The notes below the pieces were generated by a model, which worked only from the letters and a program-made list of their open reading frames with translations, was not told the origin of the DNA and ran no database searches. This document shows, piece by piece, positions 51,165 to 60,676 of a stretch of DNA of 64,000 nucleotides (position 1 is its first letter; every line of letters starts with the position of its first letter). Source of the stretch: Streptomyces sp. NBC_01237 (lineage in GTDB: Bacteria; Actinomycetota; Actinomycetes; Streptomycetales; Streptomycetaceae); assembly GCF_035917275.1 (NCBI RefSeq), contig NZ_CP108508.1, positions 5,208,001 to 5,272,000 of the forward strand. Reading direction: 5' to 3'. A program made the translations under genes and the position numbers.

Positions 51165-52112
51165 ATGCTCGCCCGGATCTCCCGGCGGCTGGCCGGACTG
51201 CTGGCCACCCTCCTCGCCGCCTCGTTCGTCATCTTCGCCGCGGTCTACGCGGCACCCGGCGACCCCGCCGTCTTCCTGGCCGGCGGCCGCGACAAACTCA
51301 CCCCGGAAAAGCTGGAACTGGTCCGGGCGCAGTACCACCTCGACGAGCCCCTCGTCGTGCAGTACGGGCGCTGGCTGGGCGACTGCCTCCAGTTCGACCT
51401 CGGCCGCTCCTTCAAATACAGCGACCAGGTCGCCGATCTGCTCACCGCCCGCTTCCCGACGACGCTCGCGCTGGTGGCGTACGCGACCGTGCTCTTCGTC
51501 GTCCTCGGCGTCGGCGCGGGCATCCTGGCCGCCGTCCGCCGCGGCACCTGGATCGACTCGGCCGTGGTCGGCGGGACGACCCTGGCCGCCTCCGTCCCCT
51601 CGTTCGTCTCGGCCATCGCGCTGGTCGCGCTGTTCGGCGTCCAGCTGGGGTGGTTCCCGGTGACCGGCGGCGGCGAGGGCTTCGCCGGAACCCTGCACCA
51701 TCTGACGCTGCCCGCCCTGGCGCTGGCGCTCGGCGCACTCGCGCTGATCAGCCGGGTGACCCGGCAGGCCATGGCCGACGCGGGCGCCGCCGACCATGTG
51801 GAGGTCGCCCGCGCCTCCGGCGTACCGGAGCGCGAGATCGTGCTCCGCCACGTCCTGCGCAACGCGCTGGGCCCGATCGTCACCATGTGCGGTCTGGTCA
51901 TGGCGGGCATGCTGGCCGGCACCGTCGTCGTGGAGACCGCGTTCGGGATCAGCGGCATCGGCTCGCTGCTCGTCGGCGCGATCAACACGCACGACTTCCC
52001 GGTCGCGCAGGCCGTCCTCCTGCTGATGGTCACCGGCTACATCGTCGTCACCACCCTCGTCGACCTGGTGCACCCGCTGCTCGACCCACGGGTGAAGGAG
52101 GCCGCCGCATGA
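51165..52112 (+). CDS. ABC importer permease (DppB type)
   Basis: A 315-residue membrane permease with six hydrophobic segments. The N-terminus ISRRLAGLLATLLAASFVIF and the extracytoplasmic VYAAPGDPAVFL loop are typical of DppB/OppB. The cytoplasmic EAA loop is seen as EVARASGVPEREIVLRHVLRN. Start 7 bases after the binding-protein stop; its own stop overlaps the next start (ATGA). Confidence 0.93.
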   Translation: MLARISRRLAGLLATLLAASFVIFAAVYAAPGDPAVFLAGGRDKLTPEKLELVRAQYHLDEPLVVQYGRWLGDCLQFDLGRSFKYSDQVADLLTARFPTTLALVAYATVLFVVLGVGAGILAAVRRGTWIDSAVVGGTTLAASVPSFVSAIALVALFGVQLGWFPVTGGGEGFAGTLHHLTLPALALALGALALISRVTRQAMADAGAADHVEVARASGVPEREIVLRHVLRNALGPIVTMCGLVMAGMLAGTVVVETAFGISGIGSLLVGAINTHDFPVAQAVLLLMVTGYIVVTTLVDLVHPLLDPRVKEAAA

Positions 52113-52960
52113 GCACGACCCTGTCCACTCCTTCCCTCCCGAAGCGGACCGGGGACCGGTGGCCGGCCGGCGTCGTCGTCGCGGGCGCGGCGCTCGCCCT
52201 CGTGGTCGTCGCCGCAGTCCTCGCCCCGCTGCTCGCCCCGTACGCCCCCGACGCCATCGACCTCTCCGCGTCGCTGAACGGCACCACCGGCGCGCACCTC
52301 CTCGGCACCGACTCCTCCGGACAGGACCTGCTCTCGCGGGTGCTGTACGGGGCCCGCACCAGCCTGATCGCGCCGGTGCTCCTGCTCGCCATCGCCGCCG
52401 TCCTGGGAGTCGCCCTGGGCACCCTCGCGGCCTGGCGCGGCGGCTGGGCGGACACGGTGGTCTCCCGGCTCACCGACGTCATGTACGCCTTCCCCGGGCT
52501 GCTGTTCACCGTGCTGATCATCGCGGTCTTCGGCGCAGGAATGACGACCTCCGTGCTCGCGCTCGGACTCGCCTACACCCCGACCGTCGCCAAATACACC
52601 CGCTCCGTGGCGCTCGCCGAACGCCGCAAGCCCTACATCGACGCCTACCGCGTCCAGGGCATGGGCGGCGCCCGGATCTGCGCCCGCCATCTCGTCCCCA
52701 ACCTCGGCCGGTCGATCACCGGCTATCTGGTGGTGCTGTTCGGCGAGGCCCTGATGTCCCTGGCCACGCTCTCCTACCTGGGCTTCGGCGCCCAGCCGCC
52801 CAGCTCCGACTGGGGCCTGATGGTGCAGGAGGGGCAGGCGGCCGTCGTCCAGGGCGCGCTGCTGCCGGCCATGGTCCCCGGCGTCGCCATCGCCCTGGTC
52901 GTGGTGTCCTTCAACGTCGTCGGGGTCTGGGCCGCCGACCGACTCGACAGCGGGAGGTAG
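52109..52960 (+). CDS. ABC importer permease (DppC type)
   Basis: A 283-residue permease of the OppC/DppC group: HLLGTDSSGQDLLSRVLYGA near the N-terminus and the EAA-like loop PYIDAYRVQGMGGARICARH. Five to six membrane segments. It overlaps DppB and is followed 4 bases later by the first ATPase gene. Confidence 0.93.
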   Translation: MSTTLSTPSLPKRTGDRWPAGVVVAGAALALVVVAAVLAPLLAPYAPDAIDLSASLNGTTGAHLLGTDSSGQDLLSRVLYGARTSLIAPVLLLAIAAVLGVALGTLAAWRGGWADTVVSRLTDVMYAFPGLLFTVLIIAVFGAGMTTSVLALGLAYTPTVAKYTRSVALAERRKPYIDAYRVQGMGGARICARHLVPNLGRSITGYLVVLFGEALMSLATLSYLGFGAQPPSSDWGLMVQEGQAAVVQGALLPAMVPGVAIALVVVSFNVVGVWAADRLDSGR

Positions 52961-52964
52961 CCGC

Positions 52965-53966
52965 ATGCTCCTCGACATCGACAACCTCACCCTCGAACTC
53001 CCCGGCGCCGCCCGGCCCCTCCTGAACCGGGTGTCCCTGCGGGTGGCGAGCGGCGAAGTGGTCGGCCTGGTCGGCGAGTCCGGCTCCGGCAAGTCCACGA
53101 CCGCCAGGGCGGCGCTGCGCGCGCTCCCCGCGGAGACGGCCGTCTCCGGTTCGGTACGGGTCGACGGCACCGACGTCCTCGCGCTGAGCGGTGAGGCGCT
53201 GCGCGAGCACCGTGCCCGTACGGTCGCGATGGTCCACCAGGACCCCCGCTCGGCCCTCAACCCGGTCCGCCGCGTCGGCGACTTCCTGACCGAACGGCTC
53301 GCCGGGACCGGCCTCGACAAGCGGGCCGCCCGCGCACGGGCGGTGGAACTGCTCGACACCGTGGGCCTCTCCGATCCCGAACGCCGGGTCCGCCAGCGTC
53401 CGCACGAACTGTCCGGCGGCATGCTCCAGCGGGTCGTCATCGCCGGCGCCCTGGCCGCCGAGCCCAGGCTGCTGCTCGCCGACGAGGCGACCAGCGCCCT
53501 GGACGTCACCACCCAGGCCGAGATCCTGGCCCTCCTGCGCACCCTGCGGGCCGAGCGGAGCCTGGGCCTGCTGTTCATCACGCACGACCTGCACCTGGCC
53601 GCCGCGTACTGCGACCGGGTGTACGTGATGTACGCGGGCCGGGTCGTCGAGGAGCAACCCGCCGGGGCCCTCTTCGACCGGCCCCGGCACCCCTACACCC
53701 GGGGACTGCTGGCCTGCTCGCCCACCCTGGGGGAGGGCGAGCGGGAGATCCGGCCGATCCCGGGGCGCCCGCCGTCGCTGGCGGACGCCTTCGGCGGCTG
53801 CGAGTTCGCGGACCGCTGCCCGGAGGCCGAACCGGAGTGCGCTACCTGGCGGCCCGAGCCGGTGCCGCTGGACGGCGGCGGCACCGCGTCCTGCCGCCGC
53901 CTGCCCGCGCTCGCGGGCACGGGGACGGGCACGGGGACGGCCACGGAGAAGAGGAGTGAGCGATGA
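52965..53966 (+). CDS. ABC importer ATPase (DppD type)
   Basis: A 333-residue ATP-binding subunit. Walker A is GESGSGKSTTA, the signature motif LSGGMLQRVVIA, Walker B RLLLADEATSALD, and the H-loop ITHDLH. A C-terminal oligopeptide/dipeptide ABC extension holds the Cys cluster seen in this group (CEFADRCPEAEPEC), thought to bind an iron-sulfur cluster in some members. Overlaps the next ATPase gene by ATGA. Confidence 0.93.
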   Translation: MLLDIDNLTLELPGAARPLLNRVSLRVASGEVVGLVGESGSGKSTTARAALRALPAETAVSGSVRVDGTDVLALSGEALREHRARTVAMVHQDPRSALNPVRRVGDFLTERLAGTGLDKRAARARAVELLDTVGLSDPERRVRQRPHELSGGMLQRVVIAGALAAEPRLLLADEATSALDVTTQAEILALLRTLRAERSLGLLFITHDLHLAAAYCDRVYVMYAGRVVEEQPAGALFDRPRHPYTRGLLACSPTLGEGEREIRPIPGRPPSLADAFGGCEFADRCPEAEPECATWRPEPVPLDGGGTASCRRLPALAGTGTGTGTATEKRSER

Positions 53967-54853
53967 CCGCCGGTACGAGCAGGGCTTCCATGAGCGGGAC
54001 CGCCGCGAAGGCTGCCACTGCCACTGCCACCTACACCGACACCGGAGCCGTGCCGCTGCTCGCCGTGGCCGGGCTGCGCAAGACGTACGCGCTGCCCGGC
54101 AAGGGGCACCTCACCGCCGCCGACGACATCACCTTCACCGTCCCGGCGGGCGGTTCGCTGGGGATCGTCGGGGAGTCCGGTTCCGGGAAGACGACCGTGG
54201 CCCGGATGCTGGTGGGCCTCGTACGCCCCGACGCGGGAACCGTCACCGTGGCCGGGCGGCCCCGTGACCGCCGGACGCCGCGCGGGCGGGCGGCCCGGCT
54301 GGCGCGCGCCCGGGAGATCCAGATGGTGTTCCAGGACCCGTACATCTCGCTGGACCCCCGGCTCACCGCCCGGCAGTGCCTGACCACGGCCGTGCGGCTG
54401 CACGGCCGGGAGGAGGCCCTGGTCGACGGGCTCCTCGATCAGGTGGGGCTCGGTGCGCGGGAGGCGGGCGCCCGGCCGCACGGTCTCTCCGGCGGCCAGC
54501 GCCAGCGCCTGGCCATCGCCCGTGCGCTGGCCGTCGGCCCGAAGGTGCTGGTCCTGGACGAGGCGGTGGCCGCGCTCGACGTCTCGATCCAGGCGCAGAT
54601 CCTCCAGCTGCTCGGTGAGATCCGCCGGGACACCGGGGTCGCCCTCGTCTTCGTCAGCCACGATCTGGCGGTCGTCCAGCACCTCACCGACGAGGTCGTG
54701 GTGATGCGCCGGGGCACGACGGTGGAACAGGGCCCGACGGCCGCGGTGCTGGCCGACCCGGCCGACCCGTACACCAGGCTGCTGCTGGCCTCGGTGCCCC
54801 GGGCGGGCTGGGACCCGGCGGACGCGGTCAGGGCGCGGGCCGCCACGGTGTGA
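53963..54853 (+). CDS. ABC importer ATPase (DppF type)
   Basis: A 296-residue ATPase with Walker A GESGSGKTTVA, signature LSGGQRQRLAIA, Walker B VLVLDEAVAALD and H-loop VSHDLAV. The N-terminal 25 residues are Ala/Thr-rich and variable. The usual C-terminal Cys-rich extension is absent (it ends soon after YTRLLLASVPRAGWDP). Last gene of the C45/ABC operon; a strong hairpin follows 38 bases downstream. Confidence 0.93.
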   Translation: MTAGTSRASMSGTAAKAATATATYTDTGAVPLLAVAGLRKTYALPGKGHLTAADDITFTVPAGGSLGIVGESGSGKTTVARMLVGLVRPDAGTVTVAGRPRDRRTPRGRAARLARAREIQMVFQDPYISLDPRLTARQCLTTAVRLHGREEALVDGLLDQVGLGAREAGARPHGLSGGQRQRLAIARALAVGPKVLVLDEAVAALDVSIQAQILQLLGEIRRDTGVALVFVSHDLAVVQHLTDEVVVMRRGTTVEQGPTAAVLADPADPYTRLLLASVPRAGWDPADAVRARAATV

Positions 54854-54890
54854 GCAGACGCTTCCCGGAGAGTTCAGGGAAGAAAAGGGC

Positions 54891-54930
54891 AGGAGCCCCG
54901 CTCCTCCGCCGAAACGGAGGAGCGGGGCTC
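54891..54930. terminator. Bidirectional hairpin terminator of the ABC operon and csp
   Basis: Perfect 17-bp stem: GGAGCCCCGCTCCTCCG (54891-54907), 6-base loop, matching arm to 54930. It lies between the convergent dppF-like and cold-shock genes. Confidence 0.93.
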
Positions 54931-54972
54931 CTTGGGTACTGCAAAACGGCCGCGATCGGCCGACCCGGGCAA

Positions 54973-55176
54973 CTAGGCCGGGGTGACGTTCTCAGCCTGC
55001 GGACCCTTGGGTCCCTGAGTGACGTCGAAGTTCACGACCTGGTTCTCCTCAAGGGAGCGGAACCCGGCCGCGTTGATCGCGGAGTAGTGGACGAAGACAT
55101 CCGGGCCGCCGCCGTCCTGGGCGATGAAGCCGAAGCCCTTTTCAGCGTTGAACCACTTGACGGTTCCGGTAGCCAT
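54973..55176 (-). CDS. Cold-shock protein (CspA family)
   Basis: A 67-residue OB-fold nucleic-acid-binding protein with the RNP1 and RNP2 motifs KGFGFIAQ and VFVHYSAI, starting [16 protein letters not shown]. Such proteins bind RNA or single-stranded DNA and prevent secondary structure. The leader upstream is long and contains a hairpin (55242-55269), as in other csp genes. Several paralogues are usual in Streptomyces, so I give no number. Confidence 0.96.
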   Translation of the reverse strand: MATGTVKWFNAEKGFGFIAQDGGGPDVFVHYSAINAAGFRSLEENQVVNFDVTQGPKGPQAENVTPA

Positions 55177-55241
55177 AAGCCCTCCTTGGGCCAAAGGGTT
55201 GCCCTGCTCCAGAACCTGCAAACAAGTCTGAAAACTACAAA

Positions 55242-55269
55242 AGCCTGCGGGTTACATGCTCCGCAGGCT
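55242..55269 (-). promoter_or_regulatory. Hairpin in the cold-shock gene leader
   Basis: Arms AGCCTGCGG (55242-55250) and CCGCAGGCT (55261-55269), 9 perfect pairs and a 10-base AT-containing loop, about 65 bases upstream of the csp start codon. A -10-like TAGGCT (minus strand, near 55305-55310) would place it within the transcript. A temperature-responsive leader is possible by analogy with cspA. Confidence 0.5.
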
Positions 55270-55449
55270 CTGTACTGCAAGGGAAACCAAACTGCAACTT
55301 GCGACGAGCCTAGCACGCAGTCTCTGGCGAGCGGTAGAGGGAAAGATCACTTCACTCGAATGTTTGATTGCCCCGCCGATGACGTGACGCGGAAGCGACT
55401 CGGGAGGGTGTCGCGTCGCCCCGGTGACGTCCTCGGACGGGTCCGGGTC

Positions 55450-56340
<891 letters not shown>

Positions 56341-56686
56341 GAGCGGCCGGGAGCGGCCCGGAGGTGTCCCGGGAAGAGATAGCGGGAATGGATGAATCCC
56401 GTACCGTCCAGCCGTTTATCGGCGCGACGGTGAATGGAGCGAATGGAACGAATGGGCCGGACATACGTCCGGTGCCCGGATGTCGAATAATGGACGGCGT
56501 CCGGGGTGAGTCTCGTTTGCGTCCCGGTATCGATCGGATGAACGACACATTCGCGCCTTTTACCGTGGCGAAAACCTCCCTTCGTGCCCTTAGGGGGGAA
56601 ATCGGTAACACGTTTCCCTGTGACCTCATGACCCCCGCCCCATAGGCTTCGGTCGGAGGTCCGGACGGTCCACAGGGGGAGTCCTT
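56341..56686. other. AT-richer regulatory stretch before the kinase gene
   Basis: About 350 bases without a believable gene, clearly lower in GC than average. It includes a repeated GAATGGA/GAATGG sequence (56432-56456), a palindromic ACATACGTCCGGTGCCCGGATGT-like segment (56461-56483, imperfect) and a candidate promoter for the kinase gene (listed separately). Confidence 0.55.
56619..56648 (+). promoter_or_regulatory. Candidate promoter of the Ser/Thr kinase gene
   Basis: TGTGAC (56619-56624) and TAGGCT (56643-56648), 18 bases apart, fit a Streptomyces housekeeping-type promoter. The predicted leader is about 30 bases, with AGGGGGA at 56672-56678 as ribosome-binding site. Confidence 0.45.
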
Positions 56687-58561
56687 ATGCAGCCGCTGGA
56701 AGCCGGCGAACCGCACACCATCGGCGCCTACCGGCTGCTCGGCCGGCTCGGTGCGGGCGGTATGGGCCGGGTCTATCTGGGGCGCAGCGCGGGAGGACGT
56801 ACCGTCGCGGTCAAGGTCGTCCATCCCCATTTCGCCCTGGACGAGCAGTTCCGGGCCCGGTTCCGGCGCGAGGTCGAGGCCGCCCGGCGCATCGGCGCCC
56901 AGTGGACGGCCCCGGTGCTGGACGCCGATCCGGACGCGCCCGTGCCCTGGGTCGCGACCGGCTATGTGGCCGGACCCCCGCTGTCGGAGGCGGTCACCGA
57001 CCACGGCCCGCTGCCCGAACACGCGGTACGCACCCTGGGCGCGAGCCTCGCCGAGGCGCTCGCCGTCGTCCACGGGCAGGGCATCGTGCACCGCGATGTG
57101 AAGCCGTCCAATGTGCTGCTCGCCCTCGACGGCCCCCGGCTGATCGACTTCGGCATCGCGCGGGCCCTCGGGGCGACCGTCTCGCTCACCTCGACCGGCG
57201 TCTCCGTCGGCTCGCCCGGTTATATGGCCCCCGAGCAGATCCGGGGCCACGACGTCTCGGGCGCGGCCGACGTCTTCTCGCTGGGCGCGGTCCTCGCGTA
57301 CGCGGCCACCGGCACCGCCCCCTTCGTCGGCGACTCGTCCGCCGTGCTCCTCTACAAGGTGGTGCACGAGGAGCCGGAGCTGGGCGACCTGGAGGGCGGG
57401 CTGCGCGAGGTGGTCGCCGGGTGTCTGGCCAAGGACCCGGCGGACCGGCCCGCCCCGGCCTCCCTCGCCCGCGCCCTCGCACCCGGCGGGGCCGCCGCGA
57501 TGGTGGCGGGCGGCTGGCTGCCGGGTCCGCTGGTGCGTGAGGTCAGCCGGGCCGCGGTGGCCCTGCTGGACCTGGAGCCTCAGGACGTACCGATGCAGAC
57601 GGGTCCGGTGCCGTTCAGCAACGCGTCGCTGGAGATCCAGGACCGGGGCGAGGGAGAGGCCGGCCCGGGGGAGGGGGGCGACGGGCCCGGCACGGGCGGC
57701 CCCCCGTCCCTGGGGCGGCGGCTCGGTCCGGTATCGCCCACGCCGCCGTACAGCGGGCAGCCCGCCACCGGCTGGGCCTCCGGACGCTCCGCCCCCCGGC
57801 CTCCGCTCTTCTCCCCCGGGCCTCAGCTTTTCTCCCCCGGGCCTCCGCTCTTCTCCTCCGCCGGGGAGACCGGTGCGGGCGCCACGCCCGAGCAGCGGAC
57901 CCATGACCCCCGGTTCTCCGTCACCGTGAACGCCGAATCGCAGCCGGCCGGTGAGCGCCGCGGGCGACGGGTCAGCTGCACGGTCGCCCTGGCCGTGGCG
58001 AGCGCCTGCGCCGTGGTGATGGTGAGCACCGGCATACTCACCGACGTGCTGCCCGGCAGCGGCGGGGAACGGAAGAGCGGCGACAGCGCGGGCGCGGCAC
58101 CGTCGGTCTCCAAGTCCCCGTCCGAGGAGGGGGATCCGACCCCCGCCGGCTCCGCACCCACCGGTTCCGGCGGCGCTCAGGTCGACGCGCTGCCGAAGGA
58201 GTTCGTCGGCACCTGGAAGGGCTCGCTCACGGAGCGGACGACCGGACAGCCGCACGGCACCCTCACCGCGGTGTTCACCGAGGGGAAGCGGGGCACCGAC
58301 GTGGTCCGGATGCGTACGACCATCTCCAGCCTCGGCATCAGCGTCAGCTGCCACAGCGTCGGCACGCTCGCCTCCGGAACCGCCGACGAGCTGACCTTCA
58401 AGGAGCGCACCGACCCCGACCGCCCCAGCACGGCGGGCCTGTGCACCACGACCACCGCCGAGGTCGTCTTCACCAGGAGCGCGGGCGGCCGGCTGCGGTT
58501 CCGGTCCGAGGAGAGCGGCGCGGGTCTTCCGTACGGCACGCTGACCCGGTCCGGCGGCTGA
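56687..58561 (+). CDS. Membrane Ser/Thr protein kinase (Hanks/PknB type)
   Basis: A 624-residue kinase. GAGGMG 22-27, Lys43 (AVKVV), HRDVKPSN 135-142 and DFG 154-156 are intact, so it should be active. A Pro/Ser-rich juxtamembrane linker (about 310-425) repeats the unit FSPGPQL/PPLFSPG, followed by one membrane segment near residue 431 (VALAVASACAVVMVSTGIL). The external domain (about 500-624) has LPKEFVGTWKGSLTERTTG, a small beta-rich sensor-like domain with two Cys. Its kinase domain resembles that of AfsK but it has no propeller. It sits between mqnA and mqnC. Confidence 0.92.
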   Translation: MQPLEAGEPHTIGAYRLLGRLGAGGMGRVYLGRSAGGRTVAVKVVHPHFALDEQFRARFRREVEAARRIGAQWTAPVLDADPDAPVPWVATGYVAGPPLSEAVTDHGPLPEHAVRTLGASLAEALAVVHGQGIVHRDVKPSNVLLALDGPRLIDFGIARALGATVSLTSTGVSVGSPGYMAPEQIRGHDVSGAADVFSLGAVLAYAATGTAPFVGDSSAVLLYKVVHEEPELGDLEGGLREVVAGCLAKDPADRPAPASLARALAPGGAAAMVAGGWLPGPLVREVSRAAVALLDLEPQDVPMQTGPVPFSNASLEIQDRGEGEAGPGEGGDGPGTGGPPSLGRRLGPVSPTPPYSGQPATGWASGRSAPRPPLFSPGPQLFSPGPPLFSSAGETGAGATPEQRTHDPRFSVTVNAESQPAGERRGRRVSCTVALAVASACAVVMVSTGILTDVLPGSGGERKSGDSAGAAPSVSKSPSEEGDPTPAGSAPTGSGGAQVDALPKEFVGTWKGSLTERTTGQPHGTLTAVFTEGKRGTDVVRMRTTISSLGISVSCHSVGTLASGTADELTFKERTDPDRPSTAGLCTTTTAEVVFTRSAGGRLRFRSEESGAGLPYGTLTRSGG

Positions 58562-58633
58562 CGGCGCCAGGGGCTGGCGTACGCTGGATCGGTCCGTGGA
58601 TCCGTAGAAAAACCGCCGAAAGGTGACAGCCCG

Positions 58634-59833
58634 GTGACCGAGAAGGCCGACCTTCAGCCCGTCCTCGACCGAGCCGCCGAAGGCGGTCGGATCACCCCGC
58701 AGGAAGCGCTCGACCTCTACCGGTCGGCCCCCCTGCACGCGCTGGGAGCGGCGGCCGACACCGCACGCCGTCGCCGTTACGCCGGTACGGAGCACATCGC
58801 GACGTACATCATCGAGCGCAACATCAACTACACCAACGTGTGCGTCACGGCCTGCAAGTTCTGCGCGTTCTACGCCGCGCCCAAGGACACCGCCAAGGGC
58901 TGGTCCCGCGACCTCGACGACATCCTGCGCCGCTGCGCGGAGACCGTGGAGCTCGGCGGTACGCAGATCATGTTCCAGGGCGGCCACCACCCGGACTACG
59001 GCGTCGAGTACTACGAGGAGCACTTCTCCGCGATCAAGAAGGCGTTCCCGCAGCTGGTCATCCACTCGCTGGGCGCCTCCGAGATCGAGCACATGGCCCG
59101 GATCTCCAAGGTGTCGGCGAAGGAGGCCATCGAGCGGATCCACGCCGCCGGTCTCGACTCCTTCGCGGGCGCGGGCGCCGAACTGCTGCCCGCCCGGCCG
59201 CGTACCGCGATCGCCCCGCTCAAGGAGTCCGGCGAGCGCTGGCTGGAGATCATGGAGATCGCCCACGGCCTGGGCGTCGAGTCCACCTCCACGATGCTGA
59301 TGGGCACCGGCGAGACCAACGCCGAGCGCATCGAGCACCTGAGCATGATCCGCGACGTACAGGACCGCACGGGCGGCTTCCGCGCGTTCATCCCGTACAC
59401 CTACCAGCCCGAGAACAACAAGCTGAAGGGCCAGACGCAGGCCACGCTCTTCGAGTACCTGCGGATGATCGCCATCGCCCGGCTGTTCCTGGACAACGTC
59501 GCCCACATCCAGGGCTCCTGGCTGACCACCGGCAAGGAGGTCGGCCAGCTGTCGCTGCACTACGGCGCCGACGACCTCGGTTCGATCATGCTGGAGGAGA
59601 ACGTCGTCTCCTCGGCCGGTGCCAAGCACCGCTCCAACCGGCTGGAGATCATCGACCTGATCCGCAAGGCGGACCGTGTCCCCGCCCAGCGCGCCACGAC
59701 GTACGAGCACCTCGTCGTGCACGACGACCCGGCGAACGACCCGGTCGACGAGCGTGTCGTCTCGCACATCTCGTCCACCGCGATCGAGGGCGGCACGGCC
59801 CACCCGGAGCTGAAGCTCCTCAGCACCAACTAG
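58634..59833 (+). CDS. mqnC: Cyclic dehypoxanthine futalosine synthase MqnC (radical SAM)
   Basis: A 399-residue radical SAM enzyme of the futalosine menaquinone route that cyclises dehypoxanthine futalosine. The [4Fe-4S] cysteines are C70, C74 and C77 (NVCVTACKFC), preceded by EHIATYIIERNINYTN. QIMFQGGHHPDYG and STSTMLMGTGETNAERIEHL are other family motifs. GTG 58634 is used. A possible -10, TACGCT, is at 58580-58585, so it may have its own promoter after the kinase gene. Confidence 0.95.
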   Translation: MTEKADLQPVLDRAAEGGRITPQEALDLYRSAPLHALGAAADTARRRRYAGTEHIATYIIERNINYTNVCVTACKFCAFYAAPKDTAKGWSRDLDDILRRCAETVELGGTQIMFQGGHHPDYGVEYYEEHFSAIKKAFPQLVIHSLGASEIEHMARISKVSAKEAIERIHAAGLDSFAGAGAELLPARPRTAIAPLKESGERWLEIMEIAHGLGVESTSTMLMGTGETNAERIEHLSMIRDVQDRTGGFRAFIPYTYQPENNKLKGQTQATLFEYLRMIAIARLFLDNVAHIQGSWLTTGKEVGQLSLHYGADDLGSIMLEENVVSSAGAKHRSNRLEIIDLIRKADRVPAQRATTYEHLVVHDDPANDPVDERVVSHISSTAIEGGTAHPELKLLSTN

Positions 59834-59842
59834 GCCCCCTCC

Positions 59843-60493
59843 TTGCTGACGATCCACACCGCGGACCTGCTGCTGCCGGGCCACGGGCGCGAGCCCGTGC
59901 CCGGCGGTGCCGTCCTCGTGGAGGGGCGGCTGCTCACCGCCACCGGTCCGTACGAGGAGCTGGCGACCGCCCATCCGGCCGCCAGGGTCCGCCGCTGGCC
60001 GGGCGTGCTGACGCCCGGTCTGCTCCATCCGTACGGCCCCGAACTGCTGGAGCGGACCTACCACCCCGACCCGCGCGAGGCCGACGCCCTGGGCACCGAG
60101 CCGCTCACCGGGGCCGCGCTCGACGCCCTCGGCATGACGGACACCCGCTGGGGCGCGAGTGCCCGGCGCGGGGTGCAGCGCATGCTGGCCCACGGCACGG
60201 TCGCCGTCACGGGCCCGCTGACCCGGGACGCGGTGGCGGACGCCGTGCACCGGGTGGGCCTGGGCGTACGGGGACGTTCCGCCGGGGGCGAGGCCCCGGG
60301 GCGCCCGTCCCTGGACCCCCTGGCGGGGCGGCCGTTGAGCGAGGCGCTGCTGCCGCCGCCGCTGGACTTCGCGGGCCGCGACGCCGACTTCGCGGTGTTC
60401 GACGTGCCCGATGTCGCGGGCCTCACCACGGTGGGTGCCGCGTCCTGCGTGGTCACGGTGCTCGCCGGACGGATGGTGTACCGGCGCCGCTGA
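59843..60493 (+). CDS. Short amidohydrolase-like (imidazolonepropionase-like domain) protein
   Basis: A 216-residue protein starting with TTG 59843, 9 bases after mqnC. LLTIHTADLLLPGHGREP and VLVEGRLLTATGPYEEL form the beta-sandwich start of amidohydrolases, and TVLAGRMVYRRR is the matching end; the barrel between is strongly shortened (HGTVAVTGPLTRDAVADAV). The expected HxH metal motif is missing (PGLLHPYG is at its place), so a normal deaminase or hydrolase activity is doubtful. Position right behind mqnC suggests a link to menaquinone or futalosine metabolism. Confidence 0.7.
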   Translation: MLTIHTADLLLPGHGREPVPGGAVLVEGRLLTATGPYEELATAHPAARVRRWPGVLTPGLLHPYGPELLERTYHPDPREADALGTEPLTGAALDALGMTDTRWGASARRGVQRMLAHGTVAVTGPLTRDAVADAVHRVGLGVRGRSAGGEAPGRPSLDPLAGRPLSEALLPPPLDFAGRDADFAVFDVPDVAGLTTVGAASCVVTVLAGRMVYRRR

Positions 60494-60676
60494 CGGTGGG
60501 CCGTGCGCCGGGGCCGATCGGCGAGGGCGTCTGGCGAGGGCGTCCGGCGAGGGCCTTCGGCGACACGGTCCGGTGGGGTTGACCTGCGACGCCGACCGGT
60601 GGGGGCGCCCGGCCCGGCTGTGGCGCCGTGGGGGTGTCCGGCCCGGCTGTCCGGCGCGCGGGGTGTCCGGCCCGGT

